Shown here in pieces: positions 1-6,226 of a stretch of DNA of 21,229 nt; positions within the stretch are counted from its first letter, which is position 1; each line of letters begins with the position of its first letter. The notes below the pieces were generated by a model, which saw nothing but the letters and a program-made list of their open reading frames with translations, ran no database searches and had not been told where the DNA came from. The DNA lies in the IMG/VR virus record IMGVR_UViG_3300027782_000430, positions 1 through 21,229 of that record; one strand, given 5' to 3'. The stretch comes from a virus. Position numbers and translations under genes: made by a program.

Positions 1-1
1 A

Positions 2-235
2 GACTCAGATCAGTTGATTGATGAACTAACTGAAGCAACTAAAAAACAACAAACAATGGCCAAACAAAAAATTGTTGATGATTTTCTTGACACACTTTGT
101 GGTGCATTTGAAGAGTTAAGTGGTAAAGAAATCTTTGATTGTTTCTTTGAAGCTGTGCGAAGTCAATTTGACTATACAAAAAAAGAACATGACAAAACCA
201 GTGAACTTCTAGATCTATTGGCTGGACTTAAATGA
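2..235 (+). CDS. Small hypothetical phage protein, 5' end missing
   Basis: The frame is open to the left edge, so the gene very probably starts outside the window; in-window start candidates are a TTG at 14 and an ATG at 56. The 77 readable residues are mixed-charge and probably alpha-helical, with a Lys/Gln-rich stretch, then FLDTLCGAFEELSGKEIF and a Leu-rich C-terminal helix ending LLDLLAGLK. I see no catalytic motif or membrane segment. The stop TGA overlaps the ATG of the next gene (ATGA at 232-235), so the two are translationally coupled and belong to one operon. Function unknown; the same pattern of coupled tiny genes is common in phage accessory regions. Confidence 0.7.
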   Translation, partial: DSDQLIDELTEATKKQQTMAKQKIVDDFLDTLCGAFEELSGKEIFDCFFEAVRSQFDYTKKEHDKTSELLDLLAGLK

Positions 236-483
236 AAACACCTACACCATTACAACTTTTTAAACAATGGAAAAAATACAATCTTGCGTCCAATAAAGCA
301 AGAGATGAAAAAGAATTATTAGATAGGATGGCCTATGAAGCTAAAGATGTTTATTGTACTCGTATTACAGTAGACGGTTTTATTTACGAGTTGACTGCCA
401 GGAAAGGTAATTATAGTTGGAACGCAACTCTTGACGTAACTAAACTTGGTTCAGTTGAAGAGTTTGCTAAGTTAGTCAAATGA
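232..483 (+). CDS. Small hypothetical phage protein (83 aa)
   Basis: It starts with an ATG inside the ATGA overlap with the upstream gene and ends in a second ATGA overlap with the downstream gene, so it is the middle of a three-gene coupled set. The N-terminal half is Lys-rich and helical (LFKQWKKYNLASNKARDEKELLDRM); the C-terminal half looks like a small beta sheet (YCTRITVDGFIYELTARKG, then NYSWNATLDV) ended by a short helix. There is no cysteine cluster, signal peptide or membrane segment. I cannot name a family. The coupling and the balanced alpha/beta composition make it a real gene rather than a chance ORF. Confidence 0.75.
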   Translation: MKTPTPLQLFKQWKKYNLASNKARDEKELLDRMAYEAKDVYCTRITVDGFIYELTARKGNYSWNATLDVTKLGSVEEFAKLVK

Positions 484-677
484 TTAAACAATCTATTGCC
501 TGGGTATGCCACGATTGTGGCGTAGCCCACGGCAAGTGGTATAAAGATGGTGAGTACGTAGGCCCACCAAATCATTACGCCACTATGCACTATGACACTT
601 GTGACATGTGCGGCAAGCACAATGTTATATGCACTGAGCCAAGGGACTATGGCTATTTAATTTGCTGCGGCAATTGA
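480..677 (+). CDS. Small zinc-ribbon-like protein (65 aa)
   Basis: The product has two CxxC knuckles, CHDC at about residues 10-13 and CDMC at about 41-44, plus CC near the C-terminus, a typical layout for a small treble-clef or zinc-ribbon fold. Between them lies an aromatic Gly/Pro stretch (KWYKDGEYVGPPNHYATMHY), and near the end TEPRDYGYL. From memory, proteins with this 'GPPxHxAT...CDxCG...TEPRDYGYL' pattern recur in environmental phages without assigned function. The ATG lies in an ATGA overlap with the upstream gene, the third in the coupled set. The last 21 bp overlap the tail of the convergent gene at 657-1001. A nucleic-acid or protein-binding role is inference. Confidence 0.75.
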   Translation: MIKQSIAWVCHDCGVAHGKWYKDGEYVGPPNHYATMHYDTCDMCGKHNVICTEPRDYGYLICCGN

Positions 678-1001
678 AAACAATACTGTTGCCGCTGTGC
701 CGCCTGATTCAGAAACAAAAACAGGACGAATGAATTTGACCGGGTGGTTGGCTACGTTGTAATGAGTTGTGCCATTAGCAGTAATAGTTGTATTGGCAAT
801 TATCTTAGACCAGTTGGTCTCATCAATAGAACCTTCCAAAGCAACAATAACGTTAGTGTTAACGCTTGCTATCGTAACAAACAACGTAAAATTCTTTGCA
901 ACAATAGAAGGGGGCAAATAAACAGACGTGGAGTCCCCAGAAGCAGGTGCTGTTAATTGTGGATATGTTTTAAAAAAAATGTCGGGTGGCCGTACTGACA
1001 T
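657..1001 (-). CDS. Putative small virion protein (114 aa)
   Basis: The 114-residue product is rich in Thr, Ala, Val, Ser and Asn and poor in charge, with alternating hydrophobic stretches (VTIASVNTNVIVALEGSID, IIANTTITANGTTHYNV, VKFIRPVFVSESGG) that suggest an all-beta sandwich. The 'ALEGSxDETNWxxI' part resembles small head-decoration or tail-associated beta-sandwich proteins of phages, but no family can be fixed by eye. The start ATG is complementary to 999-1001; no strong ribosome binding site is visible. It converges with the zinc-ribbon gene and overlaps it by 21 bp. The opposite-strand reading frame inside it is Arg/Asn/Cys-rich and looks like a shadow. Confidence 0.7.
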   Translation of the reverse strand: MSVRPPDIFFKTYPQLTAPASGDSTSVYLPPSIVAKNFTLFVTIASVNTNVIVALEGSIDETNWSKIIANTTITANGTTHYNVANHPVKFIRPVFVSESGGTAATVLFSIAAAN

Positions 1002-1097
1002 GACGCTTGTTTTTTTTCTATTTTAATTTTACTGCATAAAACTATTGTAAAATCTTCAGTTAAGTTTTGGTAGACTAAGAAGATAAGGTATTTGACT
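1002..1097. promoter_or_regulatory. AT-rich divergent intergenic region
   Basis: These 96 bp separate a - strand gene from the + strand Dps-like gene, so promoters for both should lie here. The region is strongly AT-rich with T-runs. TTGTAA near 1048 and TAGACT near 1074 are rough -35/-10-like hexamers, but their spacing (about 20 bp) is long. AAGG at 1085-1088 sits 9 bp before the ATG at 1098 and favours that start over the upstream in-frame TTG at 1092. Confidence 0.3.
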
Positions 1098-1649
1098 ATG
1101 TATCCGCCTGCGCCCCAACAATATCAACTTGCTGAAATGCCCCAGGATCAACCGATCCCTCAGCCCCAGGATAAACCCAAGGCTCCTGCTAAATCAAAAG
1201 CTGGTGATATTGGTACTTTTATCCAGCAATGTATTTCGTTGTGTGCTCAACTTACAGAACTAAGAACACAAGCACATCTTATACATTTGAATTATGAAGC
1301 ACCAAACTTTTTTGGTGTGCATGCATTTTTAAAAGAACAGTATGAAGCACATCAAGATCAGTTTGATAAATTAGGTGAGTTTATACGGTCTATGGATTAT
1401 CTAATGCCTATGTGTGCCAAAGGGTTAGCTAATGATTGCCCTGAATTTAAACATGTTACTAGCTATAAACCAAATGATATGTTAATTACGTACTATAAAA
1501 ACTTAGAAGATTTTGCTATGCGCTGCAAAAAAGTAGAAACACTTGCTGCCAAAGCACACGCTATTGATATCCAAAACTATATAGCTGAATTAGCAGGGGA
1601 AATCTTTAAGGCGGCTTGGATGGTTAAGGCTACGTTGAGGAATAGCTGA
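1098..1649 (+). CDS. Dps/ferritin-like protein
   Basis: A 183-residue protein of Dps size. Residues 1-36 are a Pro/Gln/Lys-rich disordered tail; the rest reads as a four-helix bundle. Residues 60-94 follow the Dps ferroxidase-centre pattern: H63, then H75 in VHAFLKEQYE, D90 and E94, with exactly the His-12-His-15-Asp-4-Glu spacing of bacterial Dps (E. coli H51, H63, D78, E82). The position of E. coli D67 is Lys79 here, so the iron site may be altered. Known Dps proteins form dodecamers, oxidise and store iron, and some bind DNA through Lys-rich N-tails. The ATG at 1098 is chosen for its AAGG site 9 bp upstream. The TGA overlaps the next ATG by one base. Whether this is a host-protection protein or a virion component is unclear; coupling to a structural-type gene hints at the latter. 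Confidence 0.7.
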   Translation: MYPPAPQQYQLAEMPQDQPIPQPQDKPKAPAKSKAGDIGTFIQQCISLCAQLTELRTQAHLIHLNYEAPNFFGVHAFLKEQYEAHQDQFDKLGEFIRSMDYLMPMCAKGLANDCPEFKHVTSYKPNDMLITYYKNLEDFAMRCKKVETLAAKAHAIDIQNYIAELAGEIFKAAWMVKATLRNS

Positions 1650-3763
1650 TGGCAATAGAACGTTTGTTTCCAGGGAAATATGCTAATCCTAATAGCCCTG
1701 CGGCTATACAAAGAGAGCAGGAAAAACGTAAAGCTGCTAATGCAATTGAAGCATTAGGCGCTGCTGCTGTTACTGTTCCATTTGCATTGACTTCTCCTTT
1801 AAATAGGCCTGGTGTAAATGCATCTTTCAACACACAACAAAAATTAGCACCTAGTATATTTCCTAACGCATTACCAGAAATTTTTGTAAATGGTAGTGTG
1901 CCAAGAACACAGTCACAGGTAAACGAACGTTTATGGGATACAAATGATCCTTATAAAATTAAAAACGAATATTTAACAACGGTAGAAAAACCGGGTGCTC
2001 CTAGTCCTGAACTAGGTTCTTATCAACAAGCTGTTGGAAACAAAACACTTTTTCCGCAAGGAGATATTCAAGCTGTTACGGTAACACCAGGTCCAAATCC
2101 TAGTCGCTTTGCCAAAGATTATGCAGAAGTATTAGCAGATAAACTTGGTAAAACAATTAATGAATATGAACAATTTACTACGCCACCCAAAGGGTATTCA
2201 GCAAGTAGCGTTGAAGAAATAACAAAACAATTAGATTTTATTCAAAACAATATAAACAAAGCTACAAAATTACAAAATAAAATCAACACACTTTCTAATA
2301 AAGTCCCAGGTACTGCTGGCTATGTCTGGGGTAATACAGGGCATCCTGAATATACTTATGCAGAAGGTAATTGGGGATTAGGTGAAAAATTTGCAGGCGC
2401 TAATCCTTCTATATATCTTTCTCGTATTAATGCGGACCCTTCTAAAGAAGCCGATTATTTATTCACACATAGTATTAAAAAAAACGGAAACGTAGATCCA
2501 CGGGCAAATTTTATACAATATGAAGATCTCGGTCCTGGCACAGGTCCTTCTTGGGGAACCTCTACTGCATCAAAAGATATTAGTTTTAGAAAAGATTTAA
2601 TCGGTGCTAGAGGAGAATTAACTACTGGTGATTTGCAGTCTCTTCTTGCTGAACGCAATTTATCTTTTAAATTTCAAACACAAAATCCAACAACTAAAAT
2701 AAAACCCGGAGATTTGTTACGTGATAATTTACAAGCATTAGCAAAAGCGGAAAATCTAACACCTTATCAAACATTAGAAAAATACGCACGTTCTGTACCA
2801 GCAGTAGGAGAAGCTGTTACGCTGCCTACCACTAGTGTAACTGGTGTGATAAGTGAATTTCCATCTATATCGCAACTATTAAATCCAGAAAGTGGCTACG
2901 CTAAAGCAACTGATTTAAAAAATATTGGTATACTGCCATCGAAAGGTAAAAGTTTTTATACTGTAATAACAGAACCTGACGAAAATTTTACTGATAATGT
3001 ATACAGAAAAAAACAAGGTATAAAGTCTAAATATGGAGCATCGACTGAAACGTATATTCCACCAAGATTAATACCTACTGATATTAATAATGTATCTAAA
3101 GACGATATTCTCCGCCCTGGTGGCTATGGTTTTACTATTAATAGAGATGTATTAAGACCTCTTGCTGCTCAAAAATTACTAAGAAGAGAGGCAAATAAAT
3201 TACTTCAAGCAGGGGAACCTGTAAAAGGTTTGGGTCTTGGTGGTTTTGCTACTGGTGGACTTCTTACGGCAATGGATCCTGCAGTTATTGATGCATTGTC
3301 TGCAGGTGATTATCTGCAAGCTGGAACAACTGCTGCTATGAATACAGCAATTGGTTCGGCTGTAGGAACAGGAGCACAATTAGGATTACAAAATTTAGCA
3401 ACAGCTGGTTATGTCCGTCCTGCTGCTTTTGTAGGTGGAACACTTCCTATGGCTGGCGGTTTACTAGCAGGTCTTGGTGCAATTGAAACAGGTAAAGCGC
3501 TTAATCGTGCATATCGTGGTCGCACTGGTAGTGACTGGACAACGCGAAATCAAACACAACAACCTACCATACCTCAATCATCTGTAACACCTAGTATTCA
3601 ACCACGTATGGGAACAGCAATTCTTGGTGGTAAACCTGTCCAAGTTCCTTATGGTTCTGTTGCTGGTACCAAGACTGTTGGTCGCCCTTGGTGGGATCAA
3701 CTTGGTTCTAAAGCCGAAGCATTTGCTAATTTATTAAACAGTGGTTCAATAATAGGTCGTTAA
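1649..3763 (+). CDS. Large putative structural or ejection protein (704 aa)
   Basis: The ATG overlaps the stop of the Dps-like gene by one base and has TTGAGG 8 bp upstream. The N-terminus is short and basic (IQREQEKRKAANAIEALGAAA), the middle is long, polar and low in cysteine, with many TPxxxPS segments. Residues about 530-650 are Gly/Ala-rich and hydrophobic (GLGLGGFATGGLLTAMDPAV, then GSAVGTGAQLGLQNLATAG and AGGLLAGLGAIETG), as in proteins that cross or insert into membranes during DNA ejection. The C-terminus has a Gln/Pro/Ser linker and ends in a compact domain (AILGGKPVQVPYGSVAG, then RPWWDQLGSKAEAF). No enzymatic motif is visible. Size, composition and position suggest a virion-associated inner or ejection protein. 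Its stop overlaps the convergent HNH gene by 4 bp. Confidence 0.65.
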   Translation: MAIERLFPGKYANPNSPAAIQREQEKRKAANAIEALGAAAVTVPFALTSPLNRPGVNASFNTQQKLAPSIFPNALPEIFVNGSVPRTQSQVNERLWDTNDPYKIKNEYLTTVEKPGAPSPELGSYQQAVGNKTLFPQGDIQAVTVTPGPNPSRFAKDYAEVLADKLGKTINEYEQFTTPPKGYSASSVEEITKQLDFIQNNINKATKLQNKINTLSNKVPGTAGYVWGNTGHPEYTYAEGNWGLGEKFAGANPSIYLSRINADPSKEADYLFTHSIKKNGNVDPRANFIQYEDLGPGTGPSWGTSTASKDISFRKDLIGARGELTTGDLQSLLAERNLSFKFQTQNPTTKIKPGDLLRDNLQALAKAENLTPYQTLEKYARSVPAVGEAVTLPTTSVTGVISEFPSISQLLNPESGYAKATDLKNIGILPSKGKSFYTVITEPDENFTDNVYRKKQGIKSKYGASTETYIPPRLIPTDINNVSKDDILRPGGYGFTINRDVLRPLAAQKLLRREANKLLQAGEPVKGLGLGGFATGGLLTAMDPAVIDALSAGDYLQAGTTAAMNTAIGSAVGTGAQLGLQNLATAGYVRPAAFVGGTLPMAGGLLAGLGAIETGKALNRAYRGRTGSDWTTRNQTQQPTIPQSSVTPSIQPRMGTAILGGKPVQVPYGSVAGTKTVGRPWWDQLGSKAEAFANLLNSGSIIGR

Positions 3764-4014
3764 TCTGTCCAGTGCTCAAGCCTGTGGCAGTTGCAACAAA
3801 GGGGAATACATTTTTCAATTTCTTTTTGGATGCGGTCCCAACCGTATCCATGATTAACCATTTTAGATACGTTTAAATCTTTGTCACCAATATGGTGAAA
3901 TTCAAGGACGCGATGATCGGCTAACTCACAGTGATTACAACGTAAAGTTTTTTTGTACGCAAGAAACTTCTGACGATTTCGCTCAATACGTTTTCGATTC
4001 TGCGTCCAGGTCAT
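3760..4014 (-). CDS. Small HNH endonuclease (84 aa)
   Basis: The product has the compact HNH/zinc layout: CNHC at residues 26-29, then VLEFHH with H40 and H41 as the metal/catalytic pair, and CCNCHRLEH at about 73-81 giving the second CxxC and the final His. The N-terminus is strongly basic (NRKRIERNRQKFLAYKK), suited to DNA binding. Stand-alone HNH proteins of this size are nicking or homing-type endonucleases common in phages. Its TTA stop complement overlaps the stop of the 704-aa gene in a 4-bp convergent overlap, so it sits exactly at the end of a structural gene. Its own 5' side is a dense hairpin region, and a short degenerate reading frame ends in an ATGA overlap with its start. Confidence 0.85.
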   Translation of the reverse strand: MTWTQNRKRIERNRQKFLAYKKTLRCNHCELADHRVLEFHHIGDKDLNVSKMVNHGYGWDRIQKEIEKCIPLCCNCHRLEHWTD

Positions 4015-4017
4015 CTA

Positions 4018-4250
4018 GGAATGTAAGGGCGACCCCAAACTTCTGGGCGGGATACATTTAATGCAGTTACCCTAGCTGCACCCTTTATATTTTTGGGACC
4101 TCTTTCTAGGCTATGGGCCTAGCGAGTATCCCGTGTTGCGGGTCCCATCCCCGCTGGGTTCTTTAGCAAGATCAAAGAACGCACCCTTCCGTTTAGCCGG
4201 AAGTACACTGAACCCGATGCAAATGCATAACGGGTACACAGTTAGTATAA
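4018..4250 (-). other. Hairpin-dense region upstream of the HNH gene
   Basis: About 230 bp hold no convincing gene but at least seven inverted repeats: 4034-4037/4044-4047; TGCAG/CTGCA 4062-4066/4076-4080; CTAGGC/GCCTAG 4106-4111/4117-4122; CCCG/CGGG 4130-4133/4139-4142, mutually exclusive with GCGGG/CCCGC 4138-4142/4150-4154; GTTCTTT/AAAGAAC 4158-4164/4174-4180; CTTCCG/CGGAAG 4186-4191/4198-4203; and ACCCG-ATGC/GCAT-AA-CGGGT 4212-4235. It starts just past a leftward terminator and a TATACT hexamer at 4244-4249 (- strand), so it could be the structured leader of the HNH mRNA or an independent small RNA. A short - strand frame reading NVSRPEVWGRPYIPR just before the HNH start could be a remnant coding tail. 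Confidence 0.45.
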
Positions 4251-4251
4251 C

Positions 4252-4275
4252 AAAAAACCCCGGTTCAGGCCAGGG
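4252..4275 (-). terminator. Rho-independent terminator of the leftward operon
   Basis: On the - strand, CCCTGG pairs with CCGGGG (one G-T pair) around a 6-base loop and is followed directly by six T. It lies about 90 bp beyond the stop of the VPPKKG-repeat gene and ends transcription of the leftward genes 6134 to 4362. Confidence 0.8.
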
Positions 4276-4309
4276 TAAATAAACAATCCACACCCGCCCC
4301 TTTCGGAGC

Positions 4310-4358
4310 ACACTTCTTTATAAGGTGGAACGGACTCGACTGTCCGCACGGTAAGTGT
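4310..4358. other. Nested hairpin in the 3' untranslated region
   Basis: An outer stem ACACTT/AAGTGT (4310-4315 with 4353-4358) encloses an inner stem CGGAC/GTCCG (4331-4335 with 4342-4346). It sits between the last leftward gene and its terminator and could be a 3'-end stabilising structure. No T-run follows on either strand. Confidence 0.4.
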
Positions 4359-4361
4359 AAC

Positions 4362-4550
4362 TTATTTTTTCTTAGGTGGCACAGCCTTCTTGGCTGGGAC
4401 AGCTCCCTTCTTAGGGGGAACTTCTCCTTTCTTAGGAGGAACTACACCTTTCTTGGGCGGTACAGCTTCTTTTTTGCCGCCTTTCTCAGGGGCTGCTTTA
4501 CCGATGGGAACCATTCCCTTTCCGGGGACAAACTTTTTACCTTCAGCCAT
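4362..4550 (-). CDS. Lys/Pro-rich VPPKKG-repeat basic protein (62 aa)
   Basis: After a short N-terminus (MAEGKKFVPGKGMVPIGKAA) the protein is five near-copies of a 7-residue unit, (A/V/E)VPPKKG, ending AVPPKKK. About a third of residues are Lys and there are almost no acids after residue 30. It resembles histone H1-like or PAAK/PPKK-type tails that bind DNA or RNA without a fold. The repeat is visible in the DNA as a 21-bp periodicity. It is the last gene of the leftward operon, after two other small basic proteins. A purine-rich GAAGAGA lies upstream of the ATG. A role in DNA binding or condensation is inferred from composition only. Confidence 0.7.
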   Translation of the reverse strand: MAEGKKFVPGKGMVPIGKAAPEKGGKKEAVPPKKGVVPPKKGEVPPKKGAVPAKKAVPPKKK

Positions 4551-4585
4551 AATTAAAAATATCTCTTCAGTAATTATAGATTGAA

Positions 4586-4795
4586 TTACTTACTCTTGTA
4601 ACGTTTGGCTGCACGTGCTGCACGACCTGCTTTCTTAGCTGCATCCGTATTAGAAACAAATTGTTTTCCTTCACGACTGGCAGCACGTTTTTTTTGATCT
4701 GTTTCCTGACGTTCTTCTTTTGACAATGATGCCCAAGCTTTTTCTGGTAGGTAACGCTTGGTATATCCGTCCTGTATCGCCTTATCACTTGCCAT
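4586..4795 (-). CDS. Small basic protein, C-terminal half of a DUF5872-like type
   Basis: A 69-residue, very basic protein: MASDKAIQDGYTKRYLPEKA, then WASLSKEERQETDQKKRAAS, GKQFVSNT, and an Ala/Lys/Arg tail ending AAKRYKSK. From memory this matches the second half of a protein type found in large DNA viruses and phages (labelled DUF5872 in my recollection), where the first half carries 'GGKPGQWSARKAQL' and a 'SLxKW' segment. Here that first half is the separate gene immediately upstream. The ATG overlaps the upstream stop by 11 bp, and the AGAGG inside the upstream gene's Lys-Arg codons lies 8 bp before it, so translation is coupled. Function unknown; nucleic-acid binding is plausible. Confidence 0.75.
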   Translation of the reverse strand: MASDKAIQDGYTKRYLPEKAWASLSKEERQETDQKKRAASREGKQFVSNTDAAKKAGRAARAAKRYKSK

Positions 4796-5066
4796 CTTTA
4801 TACCTCTTGGCTGCAGCTTTAGCTTTACTGCGTTTCTCGTATTCGTCTTTGGTTTGCCACTTTTCTTTACCCCATTTTTCTAAAGATTTCTGCCCTTCTC
4901 CCTTACCTCCCTTATAACCCCCACCTTCTTGCTTATACTCTTGCGCTACAAGTTGAGCCTTGCGTGCAGACCACTGGCCTGGCTTACCTCCCTTGGAGCC
5001 AGCCATCACACGATCTTTAATGTTCTCGCGTAACTCAGGTTTTGTATACTTAGTCTCCTGAGACAT
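4785..5066 (-). CDS. Small basic protein, N-terminal half of a DUF5872-like type
   Basis: Taking the ATG complementary to 5064-5066 gives 93 residues: TKPELRENIKDRVMAGSKGG, then KPGQWSARKAQLVAQEYKQE, GGGYKGGKGEGQKSLEKWGK and a basic tail ending AAAKRYKDGK. The reading frame extends further upstream to 5159 but only through the neighbouring gene, so the internal ATG is preferred. The 'GGKPGQWSARKAQL...GGGYK...QKSLEKW' signature is one I recall from small uncharacterised proteins of giant viruses and phages. In those, the 'YLPEKAW...GKQFV' part follows in the same chain; here it is in the next gene. Both genes end in nearly the same tail (AKRYK), which suggests the split is settled rather than a fresh frameshift. 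Confidence 0.7.
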   Translation of the reverse strand: MSQETKYTKPELRENIKDRVMAGSKGGKPGQWSARKAQLVAQEYKQEGGGYKGGKGEGQKSLEKWGKEKWQTKDEYEKRSKAKAAAKRYKDGK

Positions 5067-5106
5067 CAGGATTATTTTCTTTTCTTCTAGTATTTTAACC
5101 CAGCTA

Positions 5107-5352
5107 TTAGTTGATGTTACGTTCTTGAGCTTTATGGAACTTTTCCATAATGTCTTCAATGTGCTCCAGGGATTCGAGCCGCATTAAGATATCTGAAAGG
5201 GTGTTGATGGTAATAGGGTGTTCTGCGCGAGCAGCAAATGCCAACGCATCACGCAAGCAATCGGTAGCGGCATTAACAGATTCTTTTACTTGATTTGATA
5301 AAGCCATTTCAGATTCTTTGGGTGCTCTTAGTATAGGGCCTGTAATGAACAT
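5107..5352 (-). CDS. Hypothetical helical protein (81 aa)
   Basis: The protein is helical, with an Ala-rich segment (CLRDALAFAARAEH) followed by INTLSDILMRLESLEHIEDIMEKFHK. No motif is recognised, and there is no membrane segment or cysteine pair. Two starts are possible: the ATG complementary to 5350-5352, preceded by CAGGA 5 bp upstream, or the internal ATG at 5307 giving the 66-residue MALSNQVKESVNAATDCLRD form. I prefer the first for its ribosome binding site, although the N-terminal 15 residues look poorly structured and conservation may start at MALSN. It lies 14 bp downstream of the methyltransferase on the same strand and is part of the leftward operon. Confidence 0.65.
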   Translation of the reverse strand: MFITGPILRAPKESEMALSNQVKESVNAATDCLRDALAFAARAEHPITINTLSDILMRLESLEHIEDIMEKFHKAQERNIN

Positions 5353-5366
5353 GTGTATCCTGTAGG

Positions 5367-5969
5367 CTACACTGCTTCTTGCCAGATCCAGCCGACTTGA
5401 TAATCATCAAAGTACGGTTCAATTCCAAGAGATTCCATCAGTTCATAAATAAGACGACCTTTGCCAAGGCGTTTGCCATTGGGTGCGGTGATGTTGTCAT
5501 CCACCACAATCAAGGTGCCCTCTTTAATACAGTTCTTAGCTGCAAATAATTCTTTTAGGTGGTGAGCAGCCGGTGCCCAGTCGTTATTCCAATCATCAAT
5601 ATTGTAGGAATCCAGGTAGAGAAGATCGACTTTACCTTCAAGAGAGCCAAGAAATTCCACTGAGTCTGACTCAACTACCTCGGTGAAAAAAGTATTTTCT
5701 CTGGCTAGCTCACATGCTTCTGGATCAATATCAACAGAATAAACACTACCTCCATGGTAATCAATAAATGAATCAAAAAGAAGAGTAGAGCATCCGTCGC
5801 CTTCATAGTTGTCTTCTTCACGGTACGTACCGGTCTCAACAATGACCGGATTTTTTTTGTCGCTTAGGTATTTAAAAATTTTTTGAAAGCTATCACTACG
5901 TTTGTTAAGACGGGGTTGAACGGTTTCAAAATATTCTGCCCATGAGGCGGGAGGATTGTGAACTTTCAT
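5367..5969 (-). CDS. Class I SAM-dependent methyltransferase
   Basis: The 200-residue protein has the Rossmann-type methyltransferase core. Motif I is at about residues 42-50 (VIVETGTYR, the SAM-binding Gly loop, followed by an unusually acidic EEDNYEGDG insert). The acidic SAM-ribose residue is in VYSVDIDPEAC (about 77-85), and motif IV-like KVDLLYLDSYN is at about 113-122. It resembles the Methyltransf_24-type enzymes that accompany glycosyltransferases in polysaccharide modification. The substrate cannot be read from sequence; a DNA methylase motif such as DPPY or NPPY is absent, so a small molecule, sugar or protein is more likely than DNA. It lies between two small genes of the leftward operon (gap 12 bp upstream, 14 bp downstream). 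Confidence 0.8.
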   Translation of the reverse strand: MKVHNPPASWAEYFETVQPRLNKRSDSFQKIFKYLSDKKNPVIVETGTYREEDNYEGDGCSTLLFDSFIDYHGGSVYSVDIDPEACELARENTFFTEVVESDSVEFLGSLEGKVDLLYLDSYNIDDWNNDWAPAAHHLKELFAAKNCIKEGTLIVVDDNITAPNGKRLGKGRLIYELMESLGIEPYFDDYQVGWIWQEAV

Positions 5970-5981
5970 GACAATAAAACT

Positions 5982-6134
5982 TTAAAGGGCGATGCGGATG
6001 TAATCAATCTTTTCTTGCTGGAGCTTTTCTTCGTGAAGATCAGCTTCTTCTTCGTCGTAATCGTCAAAGGCTACCTTGTTGAAGCCATCGGAGGTGTGTT
6101 CGCCATAGTAAAAGCGTACTAGTTTACAGCTCAT
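5982..6134 (-). CDS. Very small acidic protein (50 aa)
   Basis: Reading from the ATG complementary to 6132-6134 gives a 50-residue product: MSCKLVRFYYGEHTSDGFNK, then VAFDDYDEEEADLHEEKLQQ and EKIDYIRIAL. The N-terminal part looks like a beta hairpin and the rest like an acidic amphipathic helix. It fills an otherwise empty gap and stops 12 bp before the methyltransferase ATG on the same strand, so it is probably the first gene of the leftward operon. There is no recognisable ribosome binding site and no known family. The coding-like composition and position support it as real. Confidence 0.6.
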   Translation of the reverse strand: MSCKLVRFYYGEHTSDGFNKVAFDDYDEEEADLHEEKLQQEKIDYIRIAL

Positions 6135-6226
6135 GGAAAAATTTGTAGCTGATCATTCACTAACCATAGCAAAATATACAGTTCGTTGATACATGTACTA
6201 GATTGTAAGCAATATAAAAAACTCAA
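6135..6226. promoter_or_regulatory. Divergent intergenic region between the two main operons
   Basis: Genes to the left run leftward and the exonuclease to the right runs rightward, so promoters for both should be in these 92 AT-rich bp. TTGATA near 6186 and TATA-like runs near 6212 on the + strand are weak candidates with imperfect spacing. I find no repeat or operator-like inverted sequence. Confidence 0.3.

Noticed and set aside
744-956. A + strand frame of 70 codons inside 657-1001
   Set aside because: Its product is Asn/Arg/Cys-rich without structure; the - strand frame gives a protein-like beta sequence.
4138-4154. GCGGG-7-CCCGC with the geometry of a tRNA T-arm
   Set aside because: The loop lacks TTCRANY and no acceptor or anticodon arm can be placed around it.
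3760-4275. A group I intron with its HNH nuclease
   Set aside because: The P, Q, R and S core elements are not visible, and no split gene is found on either side.
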